Shown: positions 34,078 through 47,224 of the stretch, one piece after another
Position numbering within the stretch: the first letter of the stretch is position 1
Layout: the number at the start of each line of letters is the position of its first letter
Assembly: GCA_947179155.2 (NCBI GenBank)
Contig: OX359269.1
Coordinates: 55,986,524-56,050,523 of the forward strand
DNA: 64,000 nt
Source of the DNA: Hedera helix
Lineage: Eukaryota > Streptophyta > Magnoliopsida > Apiales > Araliaceae
Direction of reading: 5' to 3'
The notes under the pieces: model-generated
The model's database searches: none
Told to the model about the DNA's origin: nothing
What the model saw: the letters and a program-made list of their open reading frames with translations, nothing else
Translations under genes and position numbers: made by a program

Positions 34078-34917
34078 TAAGTAATGCACAAAAATCTACA
34101 GTTTAAGTCTGATTTGATCAAAGTTTGACTTGATTAAAATCTAGTCGGGCTTGGTTCAGTTTGAAAGTCACGAATAAGTCATATTTTTTTGGCTCAGATT
34201 CGATTTGACTTGGCCTGTCAACAAGTCAAGACTGGCCTGGTTTATCCAAAGCCTGGTCCGGCATGTCAATTTTTTTTTTATTTCAATTATCTCACTGCAG
34301 ACGAAAACTTCCTTTTTATGATAATTCATTTAATAAACTAAATAAAATTGACATCTTTCAATACGTTTATTCATGTATGTTTGTTTATATACGAATAAAA
34401 AAATTCATGAAAACACATTGGATAGTGTAATATATAACGATTTTTCTTACTTAGCTAGTAATTTACACTTTTTGTAAACTTTTCATTTCATCTTCATTTT
34501 AATAAATACTTAGCGTAAAAACTAGAAAGTCATTTAAAATAATAATAATAAAAAGATATTTTTCATAAAAAATATTTTTTTTTATTAATGATAGTATAAA
34601 ATAATACAATATCTTAAAATTTGTACAATATTTTTATTAATTATTGTAATTTGTAATATATTACTTTTAAATAATACATTAATTAAGTTTAAAATTTTAA
34701 TTGGTATTTTTATATTATTTAAAATTACTATTTTTTTTAAATATAAATTGGATCAGATTGGCCTACCCTGAACTGACCTGCAGTTCTTAATAAACTCCAT
34801 TTTTAAACACTAAATCTAATTTAACCTGACCTGCAGAATGAAAATTAAAAACTCGACCCGGTCAAATTTGATAAACCCAAATCGAATCAGGCTAAACTAA
34901 CTTATTATGCATGATAA
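34078..34917. repeat. Possible diverged hAT-like non-autonomous element
   Basis: The left side starts near TAAGTAATGCACAAAAATC, and the right end, inverted, reads TTATCATGCATAATAAG. The subterminal parts are rich in CCTGG/GACCTG/GTCGGGC words around an AT-rich core, recalling the GGCCTGG-rich hAT at 24115-25391. I found no clean target duplication. Confidence 0.35.
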
Positions 34918-35378
34918 ATGGGCGCAAGTTGTAACATTTTGAATCAACGCTAATACGATTTACTATTACACATGGGGTAGTAGATCGTACCACATGGTCC
35001 ACATCCATGAATAATAAAATAATTTTACAAAAAAAATGTATAGAATAGTGAAATTTCAGCACTCAGGAGGTACAAGTGTAATTATGTCATAAATGGAGTG
35101 CAAATTAATTCCAGTCATGGACTGGACTTTGAGTTGATAGGCCAGGCGGTCGCCGCCACAGTTGCATATGGTTTTTGACCACCAGAGTGAGCGAGCTAGT
35201 CCTGTGCGTGGTTTGGATGGCTTGATTAATGACCTACTCGTAAAAAAAAGGGTAAATTACATATATTAGTATATTTTTAAAATTAATTACAAAAATAATA
35301 CTTCTATAAAATAATTACAATAATATTACAGTTTTTATTTTTATTTACAATATTAATATAATTGTAAGTCCTTAATTT
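34918..35378. other. Intergenic stretch before the C-rich minisatellite
   Basis: AT-rich with no recognisable gene. GGGTAAATTACATATATTAG at 35250 resembles a MULE-type end, but I see no partner. Confidence 0.4.
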
Positions 35379-35469
35379 AAGGGATTGCATAGCCAAAATA
35401 TCTCTTCTCACGATCCTAACCGGCATTTTACTCTGCTCTGGCTCCATTATCTCCATGTTCTTCCTCTGC

Positions 35470-35680
35470 CGCCCTCCTCCAGCCGCTGGTTCCCCCCTCC
35501 CCCTCCCCCAGCCGCCGGTTCCCCCTCCAGCCGCCGGTTCCCCCTCCCCCTCCCCCAGCCGCCGGTTCCCCCCCCCTCCTCCAGTCGCCGGTTCCCCCTC
35601 CCCCAGCCGCTGATCTTCCATCCCCCTCCTCCAGCCGCCGATCTTCCCTCCCCCTCCCCCAGCTGCAGATTCCCCCTCTT
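35470..35680. repeat. C-rich minisatellite (CAGCCGCCGGTTCCCCCTCCCC)
   Basis: About eight imperfect units of 22-32 bp built on CAGCCGCCGGTTCCCCCTCC, all pyrimidine-heavy on the plus strand. The Gly/Glu-rich (minus) and Pro-rich (plus) frames over it are consequences of the repeat. It directly precedes the truncated LTR-like copy that begins near 35,690. Confidence 0.85.
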
Positions 35681-35689
35681 TTTCATCTT

Positions 35690-37190
35690 CCATCTTTTTC
35701 ATCTTCCATTATTCAAACGTACTATGGTAAGGGATTATCATTATTTGATTCTCGATAATAATATTGTTTCTTCCTTACTCATAAGACGTGCCTTTTATTT
35801 CCATGTATTAAATTGTGGGAATAACCTTACGGAGCGGATTGCCGCCTGTTGGTGAATAACCTTTCGTATTCATTCATTATTAATCTCTGAGAATAACCTT
35901 ACGGAGCGGATTGCCGCCTGTTTGGTGAATAACTCTTTGTACTCAAATTCTATTAAATTGTGAGAATAACCTTACGGAGCGGATTGCCGCCTGTTGGTGA
36001 ATAACCCTTTGTATTAATTTCCTTCACCTTTTGTTAATCAAACCTGCTACGGTAAGGGATATTATTTTCTTTCATACTCCTAAATCGAAATTTATTATGG
36101 AACTATTGCTTCTATAATTCCTGAAAATATTATATGTTCCATAATAGTTGAACTTCATTATTTCAACTGAACCTTCCTATTTACGTGAACCTTTCTATTG
36201 AATTGTAACCGTTATTCTGAACTGTGGATCTTGAATTTCACTCCACATCATGTTGACAATTTGGACATTATTTGAATCTGTACAAAGTAAACTTCCGATA
36301 CTTATTGTTATCCTATTTCTTCTGTTCATCATTTATATCATTCTAATCATCCAAAAATCAAGCTGTTGTGAATATCTGTGGCCGGGGGCACAGATGTGAT
36401 ATATTTGTTGAACAGATGATAGGTTAAAGGCGATATAATAGGTTAAAGGCGATACATCTGTTCGGTGTCTTTTATGGCACGTGGTGAAAGTTCTCTTTGG
36501 CCCGTAGTGCATAGATGAACTGTTGTTTGGTATGATTATCACCAAAGGCTGAATCTGGTATAATCATGACCGCTGGTGCTATATTAAATATCTTTGGCCC
36601 ATAGTGCAAAGATGAACTGTTGATGTGCATGATTATGATCAGGAACTGTGAATTTGTATTATCTTGACTAATGATATTTCAGATGATAAAAGTTGATGAT
36701 GTTTTTCCTAAAAAGAGAACCGAGTGGACATTATAGTCTGCATTATTCTTCTAATAGATTACTCATTCCGCTGCTATTATTTATCTGAACGTTGTTTAAG
36801 AATTTAACTGCAGTTTTTGATATAAACCTTGTAGTCTATTGTATTCTATCAAGAACTCAACTGTTGAAGACTAATGATAATTTATTCGTCATTATCTTAG
36901 TCATGATATTCTTTACTGGGCTATTTGAGCTCACCCTTTCTTTTGTTCCATTGTTTTTCAACAGGAAATGAAAACATAACAGGGTCTAGCCGGGGAATGG
37001 AGTGAGAGTCCGAGGAATAGTTATCATAGTCTTCACGTTTTGTAAAATAGTGTGGCAATAATAGTGAAGACTTAGTTGTGTATTATTATACATTGTATTA
37101 TAGTACGTCGTGCTTTGTTGTAATAATTTTGTTGTAGTCTTTTGACGACTCAAGTTTGGGCTGTGTGGGCCCAGATTTGGGGGCGTCACA
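35690..37190 (+). repeat. LTR-like copy 1 (5'-truncated)
   Basis: Matches about 38,235-39,745 in direct orientation at roughly 95% by eye and ends GGGGGCGTCACA, like the GGGTCGTCACA end of the chromovirus LTRs. It includes three copies of the GAATAACCTTACGGAGCGG unit, the GTTGTGAATATCTGTGGCCG segment and a GGGCTATTTGAGCTCACCC segment. No primer-binding site follows it. The reading frames repeated in both copies (about 67-70 codons) have no recognisable similarity. Confidence 0.7.
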
Positions 37191-38560
37191 TAAGTTCTCT
37201 CTAAGTGTTCTTAAGTCATTCCTAGTTTTGAAATCTTTTGCATTCTTCTTTGAATTCCCGAGTGGAATTTTCTTATGTACAGTAACTCTTTCGAAAAATC
37301 ATAGTAAATTCATTATTTATCAGAATTTAATGAATTAAAAGCCTGTCTCTTCAGTTTTTCGTCCTCTACAACTTTGAAGGAGGAAGAAAAGTCATCTGAA
37401 ATCATCTTCATGCCTTAAAATACTAAAAACCGTAACCTATTATGATTTTCGTCACTATTTTCAGTCTTAGTTTTGAAAATTCATAACTCATTCATATTAA
37501 CTCTGAATTGAGTGATTCTTGAGTCTATACCGTCTATCTTTCCGAGAGTAACATTATTTTAAAAACATAAAGAGATTTTAAAAACTCTAGAAGACTCAAA
37601 AGTCAGATTCTTTACTGCTACATAGACAAACAATGAAGGATTAGTTCGGCTATAAACTTGTTTCACAATATCAAGGTAAGGAATATCATTCTTTTCACAC
37701 TCTTAAATTTATTACGGTAAGGAATATCATTCTTTTCACACTCTTAAATTTATTACGGTAAGGAATGTCATCTTCTTTCATCTTCTATTATTAAAACTTA
37801 CTACGGTAAGGGATACCATCTTTTTCATCTTCCATTATTCAAACGTACTATGGTAAGGGATTATCATTATTTGATTCTCGATAATAATATTGTTTCTTCC
37901 TTACTCATAAGACGTGCCTTTTATTTCCATGTATTAAATTGTGGGAATAACCTTACGGAGCGGATTGCCGCCTGTTGGTGAATAACCTTTCGTATTCATT
38001 CATTATTAATCTCTGAGAATAACCTTACGGAGCGGATTGCCGCCTGTTTGGTGAATAACTCTTTGTACTCAAATTCTATTAAATTGTGGGAATAACCTTA
38101 CGGAGCGGATTGCCGCCTGTTGGTGAATAACCCTTTGTATTAATTTCCTTCACCTTTTGTTAATCAAACCTGCTACGGTAAGGGATGTCATTTTCTTTCA
38201 TACTCTTAAATTTACTACTCGTAAGGAATATCATCTTCTTTCATATTCTATTATTCAAACGTACTATGGTAAGAGATTATCATTATTTGATTCTCGATAA
38301 TAATATTGTTTCTTCCTTACTCATAAGACGTGCCTTTTATTTCCATGTATTAAATTGTGGGAATAACCTTACGGAGCGGATTGCCGCCTGTTGGTGAATA
38401 ACCTTTCGTATTCATTCATTATTAATCTCTGAGAATAACCTTACGGAGCGGATTGCCGCCTGTTTGGTGAATAACTCTTTGTACTCAAATTCTATTAAAT
38501 TGTGGGAATAACCTTACGGAGCGGATTGCCGTCTGTTGGTGAATAACCCTTTGTATTAAT
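35810..38560 (+). repeat. Nine copies of a GAATAACCTTACGGAGCGG unit
   Basis: A roughly 45-bp unit, GAATAACCTTACGGAGCGG + ATTGCCGCCTGTTGGTGAAT, occurs near 35,818, 35,892, 35,963, 37,944, 38,017, 38,089, 38,361, 38,434 and 38,506. It forms three groups of three at about 73-bp spacing inside the LTR-like copies. Sequence conservation between units is much higher than in the spacers. Confidence 0.85.
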
Positions 38561-39745
38561 TTCCTTCACCTTTTGTTAATCAAACCTGCTACGGTAAGGG
38601 ATATTATTTTCTTTCATACTCCTAAATCGAAATTTATTATGGAACTATTGCTTCTATAATTCCTGAAAATATTATATGTTCCATAATAGTTGAACTTCAT
38701 TATTTCAACTGAACCTTCCTATTTACGTGAACCTTTCTATTGAATTGTAACCGTTATTCTGAACTGTGGATCTTGAATATCATTTTTAAATTTCACTCCA
38801 CATCATGTTGACAATTTGGACATTATTTGAATCTGTACAAAGTAAACTTCCGATACTTATTGTTATCCTATTTCTTCTGTTCATCATTTATATCATTCTA
38901 ATCATCCAAAAATCAAGCTGTTGTGAATATCTGTGGCCGGGGGCACAGATGTGATATATTTGTTGAACAGATGATAGGTTAAAGGCGATATAATAGGTTA
39001 AAGGCGATACATCTGTTCGGTGTCTTTTATGGCACGTGGTGAATGTTCTCTTTGGCCTGTAGTGCAAAGATGAACTGTTGATTGGTATGATTATGACCAA
39101 AGGCTGAATCTGGTATAATCATGACCGTTGGTACTATATTGAATATCTTTGGCCCGTAGTGCAAAGATGAACTGTTGATGTGCATGATTATGATCAGGAA
39201 CTGTGAATTTATATTATCATGACTAATGGTATTTCAGATGATAAAAGTTGATGATGTTTTTACGAAAAAGAGAAACGAGTGGACATTATAGTCTGCATTA
39301 TTCTTCTAATAGATTGCTCATTCCGCTGCTATTATTGATCTGAACATTGTTTAAGAATTTAACTGCAGTTTTTGATATAAACATTGTATTCTATTGTATT
39401 CTATCAAGAACTCAACTGTTGAAGGTTAATGATAATTTATTCGTCATTATCTTAGTCATGATATTCTTTACTGGGCTATTTGAGCTCACCCTTTCTTTTG
39501 TTCCATTGTTTTTCAACAGGAGATGAAAACATAACAGGGTCTAGCCGGGGAATGGAGTGAGGGTCCGAGGAATAGTTATCATAGTCTTCACGTTTTGTAA
39601 AATAGTGTGGCAATAATAGTGAAGACTTAGTTGTGTATTATTATATACTGTATTGTAGTACGTTGTACTTTGTTGTAATAATTTTGTTGTAGTCTTTTGA
39701 CGACTCAAGTTTGGGCTGTGTGGGCCCAGATTTGGGGGCGTCACA
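37191..39745 (+). repeat. LTR-like copy 2 with internal 416-bp duplication
   Basis: Starts directly after copy 1 with about 620 bp absent from copy 1, which looks like the missing 5' part of the LTR (CGTCCTCTACAACTTTGAAG and similar words). The segment at 37,834 is repeated at 38,250, so the triple GAATAACCTTACGGAGCGG block occurs twice here. It ends GGGGGCGTCACA at 39,745. No TG start, primer-binding site or target duplication could be assigned, so it is best read as recombined LTR remnants of a Ty3/gypsy element. Confidence 0.65.
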
Positions 39746-40528
39746 TTGAACCTCCGTCAAATTCACTTAAAAATATAGCTAGTCATTTTATTTAGTTAAA
39801 AGAAAATTAGAATTTTTTTTAAGTCAACTGAAAAAAAAATATTTTATTTTTTTAATTAAATAAAATGGCTACTTTCATTTAAGTCATTTTTTATTAAATA
39901 AAATAATTAGTTATAGGTTTAGGTTATTTTTCTTTGGTTAAAATAACCTAATTATGATGTTAATAATAAAACATAAAAAATAAAAATAAATACAATTGCC
40001 ATATGTAAAAAGGATCCCATCAATAGTTAATTATAGTTAGAATTTTATTCAAAATTTAGTTATTGTTGTTCTTTTTTTCAGACATCATTGGTTTAATTAT
40101 AAACAAAAACAAAGTTGGTAAATTGTTTTGAAAAAATAATTTTTTTTTTGAAAAAAAAAGGGGCTAAATTCATTGCTTTTCTTATGGTAAAGTCTTGGTG
40201 TTATTTTAGTTTAGTGTTCTGTTTTATCGGATGACCGGATTAGAGTATTAAAAAATGAATTTTTTAGTTCCTATAAAGAGAGAGAGAGAGAGAGATGACT
40301 GTCCGTCATTATATATGACCTAAAAATTATGTGAATATATGAAATAGAAAAAAAATAAAAAAAATTAATGATGTGTAAATTATTTTCCAATTATTATTAG
40401 TTAAAGAAATAAATGAGTTCCCTTCCTTCCCCGTTGTGCGATAAAGAAAAAAATAAAAGGAAGGAAATTCACGTTGGGCTAAAATTGGAAATTTATTCAG
40501 AGCGTGTATTTCACGTGATAGGTTATAA
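39746..40528. other. RPT1 upstream region
   Basis: AT-rich, with an AG microsatellite at 40277-40295. A TGGGC core at 40475-40479 (CACGTTGGGCT) resembles the cis-element reported for NAC-controlled proteasome genes in Arabidopsis; relevance here is inferred. No ORF with similarity. Confidence 0.4.
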
Positions 40529-40875
40529 GGCCATCTCCAGCAGATGGACTATATTATGGACTATATTTAGTCCATATGACATCATCAAATGTCCTTTAGT
40601 CTTCCACCATTCCAGCAGATGGACTATCCCATGGACTATAATATAAAAAAATTAAAAAAATTAATAAATTTAATAAAACTCCTATTATCTTTCTACTTTT
40701 CTATTTAAATACTATTATATTTATAGTCCATGGACTATCCAATTCCTAGATATAGTTTTTTGAGGATTTTAAATATAGTCTTGGACTAAATTTAGTCCAT
40801 TTGTTGAAGGAGAAAAAGGAATCTTAGACTATATTTAGTCTAGGAACTCAACAAAAACCATTGCTGGAGATGCTC
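40529..40875. mobile_element. Harbinger/Tourist-like miniature element
   Basis: The left end GGCCATCTCCAGCAGATGG and the inverted right end GAGCATCTCCAGCAATGG form inverted termini. The 3-bp target duplication TAA lies at 40526-40528 and 40876-40878, as expected for PIF/Harbinger. The interior has repeated TTTAGTCCAT / ATGGACTAT words. Its right end is 137 bp before the RPT1 start codon, so it occupies the proximal promoter or 5' leader. Confidence 0.85.
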
Positions 40876-41012
40876 TAAGTATATAGGAAGCAAGCCCGGT
40901 GAACTGGGAAGGAAAGGAGTGGTGTGTTTCGCAAGACAAAAGACGGAGAAGAGGAGAGGAGAGGAGAGTCTTGAAAAAAGAGAAAGAATCAAGTCAGAAA
41001 TCTCTTCAGAGG

Positions 41013-44000
41013 ATGGCGCCAACAGAAGCTGAAGATGAGATCAAGGACGAGAAAAACCCTAGACCTCTTGATGAAGACGATATCGCTCTCCTCAAGACTT
41101 ATGTACTCTCTCTATAAAACCCTAATTTCGCCGCTTCCGGTATATATGTTTATCTCGCTACTCATAAGTCGCTCTTATTTGACCTCTATCGTATTATCTG
41201 TATCGGTTTTTGAAATATAATTCTGTAAAAATTCGTTCGTCGTCGGCGGATATATTTTAACCTAACTCTCTATCGAAATCTAGGTTTCGGAAAATAGTAG
41301 AAGGAAAAAGAACCATGCCTTGCTTTTATTGGCAACAATCTAAACTCAGTAGATTTCATATTTTTTTGCGTTTAAATTGAAGCTTTCTTGTTTTCTTTAC
41401 ATTTTTTTTGCAATTTCGGATTCAACTCCTGAATTTCAGCGTTTGGCTGGCATCCGTATCAGCCCTGTATGTTGCCACTAGTTCTATTAATGATCTAACT
41501 TTTGCAAATAAAATAAGTAAATAAATAAATTGAGTTTGTAAAGTAATTATGTAGCTTGCTTTCAGCTAGCTGGCATTTGAAGGCTTTGTTGGCTTGTTGG
41601 TTGTATATTTTGCCTTCATCTACTGATAGTGGGATGAGTGGAGTAGATTATATTTTTCATTTAACTCTATTAGAATAAGCTAAACATTGCATTATAGCTG
41701 CTGTTTCCTAATTGACTGATAGACAACAACATCAATAAGAAAAAGGTTGATGCTAGGGATATCAAATGTTTAGTTTCAAATGTGTCTAGCACGCATGTTA
41801 TCATTACTTTGGTTGTTCATCATCTTGGTGGGTTCTAAGCAACTATTACGTAGAAATGCAATGATTACTTATGACATGTATTTGAGACACATTTGAGACC
41901 CCTACCATTATCCATAAGAAAATCCAATTTCTACAAAGCTAGGAAGTCTTTCCTATTTGATTTGTTTCTCTATTTTTTTATCGTATAAATGTAAGTTTTC
42001 CACTTCTGCTTGTATCTTTGTGTGATCAACAGGGCTTTGTCATTTAGTTAAATTCGGTTCACCTAATTTGAATATCTCTGGGTATAGTTTGTAATTTTGT
42101 CTTCAAGAGACTCATTTTACGATGTCATTCTGAATTTTATAGATAAAGCAACATATTATTCTACATTCGTAATTATGGAGATTATCATTACCCAGTTTGG
42201 CCTCCTATGAGATATTAGTCATATTGGCTGCTTTCATCTTGGTAGATCATTCTTGCTGACATATTGAACTATGGAATTATCTATGCAGGGATTGGGACCT
42301 TATTCAACCTCCATAAAGAAAGCAGAGAAAGAAATAAAAGAAATGGCTAAAAAAATCAATGATCTATGTGGTATATATTGCATATTCTTGCTCCAGTTGT
42401 TACTTATACAGTGTTTTCATAATCAACATAGTATGGAAGCATCTATTGCACTGTGAAAGATCTAGAAAGATTTTTCGAAATAAAATTTATATGTTACTCA
42501 CCTCTTATATAAAGCTTATATATTTTGTCGCATATATCTGTCAATGTCTGTTACCAACTTGTCAAAAGAAATTAGTATTTTGTAAAGAAATTATCTGATT
42601 GTTTTTCTCCTGTTTTTTCATGCTTCTTTTATTTCTTGCGCCATTGGTAGTTACTTGGATTATACTTGTCTTATCAGGTATTAAGGAGTCTGACACTGGT
42701 TTGGCTGCACCTAGTCAATGGGATCTTGTTTCTGATAAGCAAATGATGCAGGAGGAGCAACCTCTTCAGGTGTGCTTTTTTATAACTGTTGTTGGATTTA
42801 AAAGTCTTATTCTATTTCTAAAGCATTGACAATTGTTTACAAGTAGGTGGCAAGATGCACGAAGATAATCAACCCGAACACTGAAGACGCGAAATATGTT
42901 ATAAATGTTAAACAAATCGCAAAGGTATGTTTTCATCCATAATTTGGAGAAATTTTCGCGTCTCTTTCTAGTTGAGGAGGTTAACATTCGTTTAAGAAGA
43001 ATTCTCAACCTAGTTGCCAAGAGATCCCTGCCCCTTTATTACCTTGTTTTATATGTTGGAATTGGGTTATCCTATGTAACCTAAAAGGAGTTATATATGG
43101 GTTGGTGCATCCCCTTTAACATTTTTTGCCTTCCTTTTCTGGGGATGATGATGATTGAGGAGATATTTAAGAATATTTTCAGCCTTGTCACAAGCCAATC
43201 TTCCTCTTGTCTTCCTTCGGTCCATACATTGTAATGGAGTACGAAGAATTCTACAGATTGCTGCCGGTTTTTGCTATCGATGAAAAATGAAGCTGCTATT
43301 TTTACGGCCATTTGTATTGGATTTATTACGATCTCATAATCTACTTGTTGGAGTAGCAATTTTCAAATTGCAGAGAATTGTATTGTACTCCCTCTGTCCC
43401 AGGATTGGTTGACTTTTTACGCATATTAAGAAATAGGATAAAATGACAAAATTGTGCATAGTTAAATTCTTATTTGTATAGTTTTCTATACATGACTAGT
43501 GATGTTCCATAAATATGCATAATGAATATAAATATGACAATTAATACTAAAGATATTATAGACAAATTATTTTTAAAAATAGATTATTTAAGATAAATAG
43601 ACATTTAACTTGGGACCATCTAAATTCTAAAATAGTAATAAGAACTTTTATTAAGGGATTGAGGGAGTATAATGTATGTGAATGTTTGTAGAATTGCTTG
43701 ATTTAATTCTGCTATGGAAAACCCTATAGGTGGCTTGTAACACCTGCCACTTTACCCAATTGTTTACGCCTGGATATTAAGGATTTTAAGAATCGTATTT
43801 CCCAAAAAAAAAAAAAAATCGTTTTGCAAATCCTTTATACATTTTTATTTTGTCAAAGGCATGACTACACTATTAGCATATAAATAATTTATATTACTTA
43901 CTCTTTGTATAAAGTGACTTCGCATTTTAATTGAACTTTATTTTTTAGATACATCAGTGAGAGCATCTTTGTTGACTTTCATTCTTGATAACTGCAGTTT

Positions 44001-47000
44001 GTTGTCGGGTTAGGTGATAAAGTTTCTCCAACTGATATCGAGGAAGGCATGCGTGTTGGGTAGTTCCAGCCCCCCCCTCTCTATCTCTCTTCTCTTTCTT
44101 GGGTTTACTCATCAAGCATTTTTTGTGGATGTCCTTTGTCGAAGTTATCAACATGTTAAATCTATCATATGTAATTTGAGAATTGCATGAGTGGATTTCT
44201 TTGTCATATTCTTGCGAAGGGTATCTTCATAATTTTGTATGGGTAAAACATTGAACTACTGAAGTCTTTTCGTCACCATCAGTGGAAAGTAATAGTGTTT
44301 TTGGAGATGGTAAGTTGGTCCCCTTACTGTTCTGATATATAGAGTTGTGGCTGACATGAGTTAGGGCACTGACAATCAGTGGGGTTCAACATAGAGTTAA
44401 CAATCTGGGGTCTGAATTGCCCCATATAAACAGCATAAATATAGGAATCCTATGTTTGTATTGTTTCAAAGGTATTTTATTTATCAGATAAAAATTAAGA
44501 ATGATTTGCTTGAAGTTTGAGAAATAAGACATTTATCTTAATTGGATATTTAATTTGTGATCTCATTGTGTGAAAGCTAGCTTCACCTGTTTTGGGGATT
44601 AAGTTAATTGTTCTTCTTCAAGATCTTAGCATATCAAAAGGAAAAGAAATACTCCCTCCGCCCTCTCAAGTACATAATACATTGTTCGGAAAAGGTATTC
44701 TAAAAGTATGCAAGTTAAATGATCCTTTCGTCCCCAAAAAGATGGCAAAAAAACAATTTTCACACAAATTAAAGTAGTTAAAAAATTATAAGAGTAAAAA
44801 TTTTCTTCCGAATCTATTCGTGGGTTTTGGGTTTGGAGAGAGAGAATTAATATGAACTACTTATTTGTGATGTGAGTTGGTGTATAGGTAAAGGTAAATT
44901 AGTCCATTCAATAATTTATGTAGTTGACTTGTTTACTTTGTTCATACTTGCGAGGACAATTTTTTTTATCATTTTAATCATCATTTTGGGGCTGGAGGGA
45001 GTATAAAATAAGCCTAAAGACTAGTTTATTCTTAAAAGTATACTAAAGTGGGGTCCACTAAGTTTAAAAGAGAAACATTTATTAGTGTACTTATAGCGAG
45101 TCCATTATGGACAAAATTTGTACTTATTTTATACTCTCTTCTCGTTTAATTTTCTTAATTTGTGTGAAACTTGTACTTTGACCAACCTTTTGAAGGCAGA
45201 GGGAGCACTTGCTAATATATGAGTGTAAGGTTAAGCATAATTTGCTTCTATTTATGCTCGAGCACTGATATTTTAATAGAGTAAAATGCAAAACTAATCA
45301 CTGTACTCTTAGTCTATTTAGATATTGTGTTCCTTTTTGTTGGTCAATGCAAAAAATTTATTACTATATTACTATTACTAAACTAACAGATAGTATTATT
45401 GATCTTATAAAAAGTCAACATGTTTACCCACTTATTTATCCTTGTTTTTTTTTTGGTTTAACTCTAAAGAAGCTTGTATAAATAAAATTTATGTTGTCTC
45501 ATTTATAACAATATCATGTCAGTTGGACAGTTGTTTAAAGATACGAGGTTGAGGTTTTGAGTTCGAATATTGACGGAAACAATTTTTTTAGTCTTAATTT
45601 GGCTTACTTACATGTCATCATTACCATGTAGGACATTCAATGCCTAGTTGTCACATCGAGGTTTATTATCCAAATTTTGCTATAGTAGAGGGCTTATTTT
45701 GCATTGACCAACGAAAAAGGGCACAATATCTAAATACATTAAGAGTACAATGGTTAGTTTTGTATTTTACTCTATTTTAATACACGGATAATCTTGACAG
45801 TTGACCGACTTGGATGATAATAAGTCTATGTGATAACTGCACTCATTCCATCTCATACATGGATTTTTGAGACCCAGTTCAGTGATTAAAAATTTCAAGA
45901 TGATATACCCTTGTAATTCCTTTGTGACTTTTTTTCTTATATTTTTTAATTCATATTGCTGGTAATTAATATATATTTTTTGTTTTACTGTTACTAATTG
46001 AGTACTATGCTCCTTTCTTAGTGTTGATAGGAATAAATATCAAATTCAGATTCCCTTGCCTCCAAAAATTGATCCTAGTGTAACCATGATGACGGTAGAG
46101 GAGAAGCCTGATGTTACTTATAATGATGTAGGTGGATGTAAGGATCAGATTGAAAAAATGCGAGAGGTATGTAAAATATTAATCTTGTTTTTATATCGTG
46201 ATTGACCCTTTGGGTCTATGATTTATCTTGCAGTTCTACAATACTGCATTATTTTTATTTGCATTTCTTTGTTCACAAAATTAAAATTTGGCACTTATGG
46301 ATGACATTTATTTAAATTTCGATTTGAAAAATATTGCTTTCATTCCTGTATTTCTTTATGTTGTTTCATTGTAGGTTGTTGAGCTTCCCATGCTTCACCC
46401 TGAGAAATTTGTTAAGCTTGGAATTGACCCCCCTAAGGGAGTTCTTTGCTATGGTCCTCCTGGAACGGGTAAAACACTTTTAGCCAGAGCTGTGGCTAAT
46501 AGAACTGATGCATGTTTTATTCGTGTCATTGGAAGTGAGCTTGTTCAGAAGTATGTTGGTGAGGGAGCTCGTATGGTTCGCGAACTGTTTCAGGTTACAA
46601 GCTAGTTCATGTCACACAATGCTCAATATGTCTTGCCAATTTTCTAGAATCTGACTAATGCTTCTTTTGTGGCAGATGGCACGCTCAAAAAAGGCTTGCA
46701 TAGTGTTTTTTGATGAAGTTGATGCAATTGGAGGTGCACGTTTTGATGATGGTGTAGGTGGAGATAATGAGGTTCAGCGCACAATGCTTGAAATTGTAAA
46801 TCAGCTTGATGGATTTGATGCTCGAGGAAATATTAAAGTTTTAATGGCGACAAACAGGTTAAGTTGGCCATTTTGTATACATATGCTGTTTTATTCATAT
46901 CTGTATTCTAGATTTTATAGCTTCTATAACAATAAATTGTGATTTAACATAAATCACCTTTGCCTTTGGGGCATCTCTCAGTCCCATTACTTTTCTTGGT

Positions 47001-47185
47001 GTGTGATAATGTTTGAAAACTTATACCCATTTGGTGTTATAATTTCTTTGCTTTTGTAATACGGAACTGTTGGGGTCATTTACGTGTTTTTCTTGGACCT
47101 CCTAATCTCCTTTGTTCTATCTATAAATGGAAAGGCGCATATTTGTGGTATGGCACATGGTTGCATTTCTTTGTGAGCATATTTT

Positions 47186-47224
<39 letters not shown>

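Noticed and set aside
35304..35855. Gly/Glu-rich and Pro-rich frames of 79-156 codons
   Set aside because: They are translations of the C-rich minisatellite, not proteins with recognisable domains.
45120..45209. Third Stowaway copy in RPT1 intron 5
   Set aside because: Only one convincing terminus (GGCAGAGGGAGCA) is visible; the left end TACTCTCTTCTCG is too diverged and the span too short.
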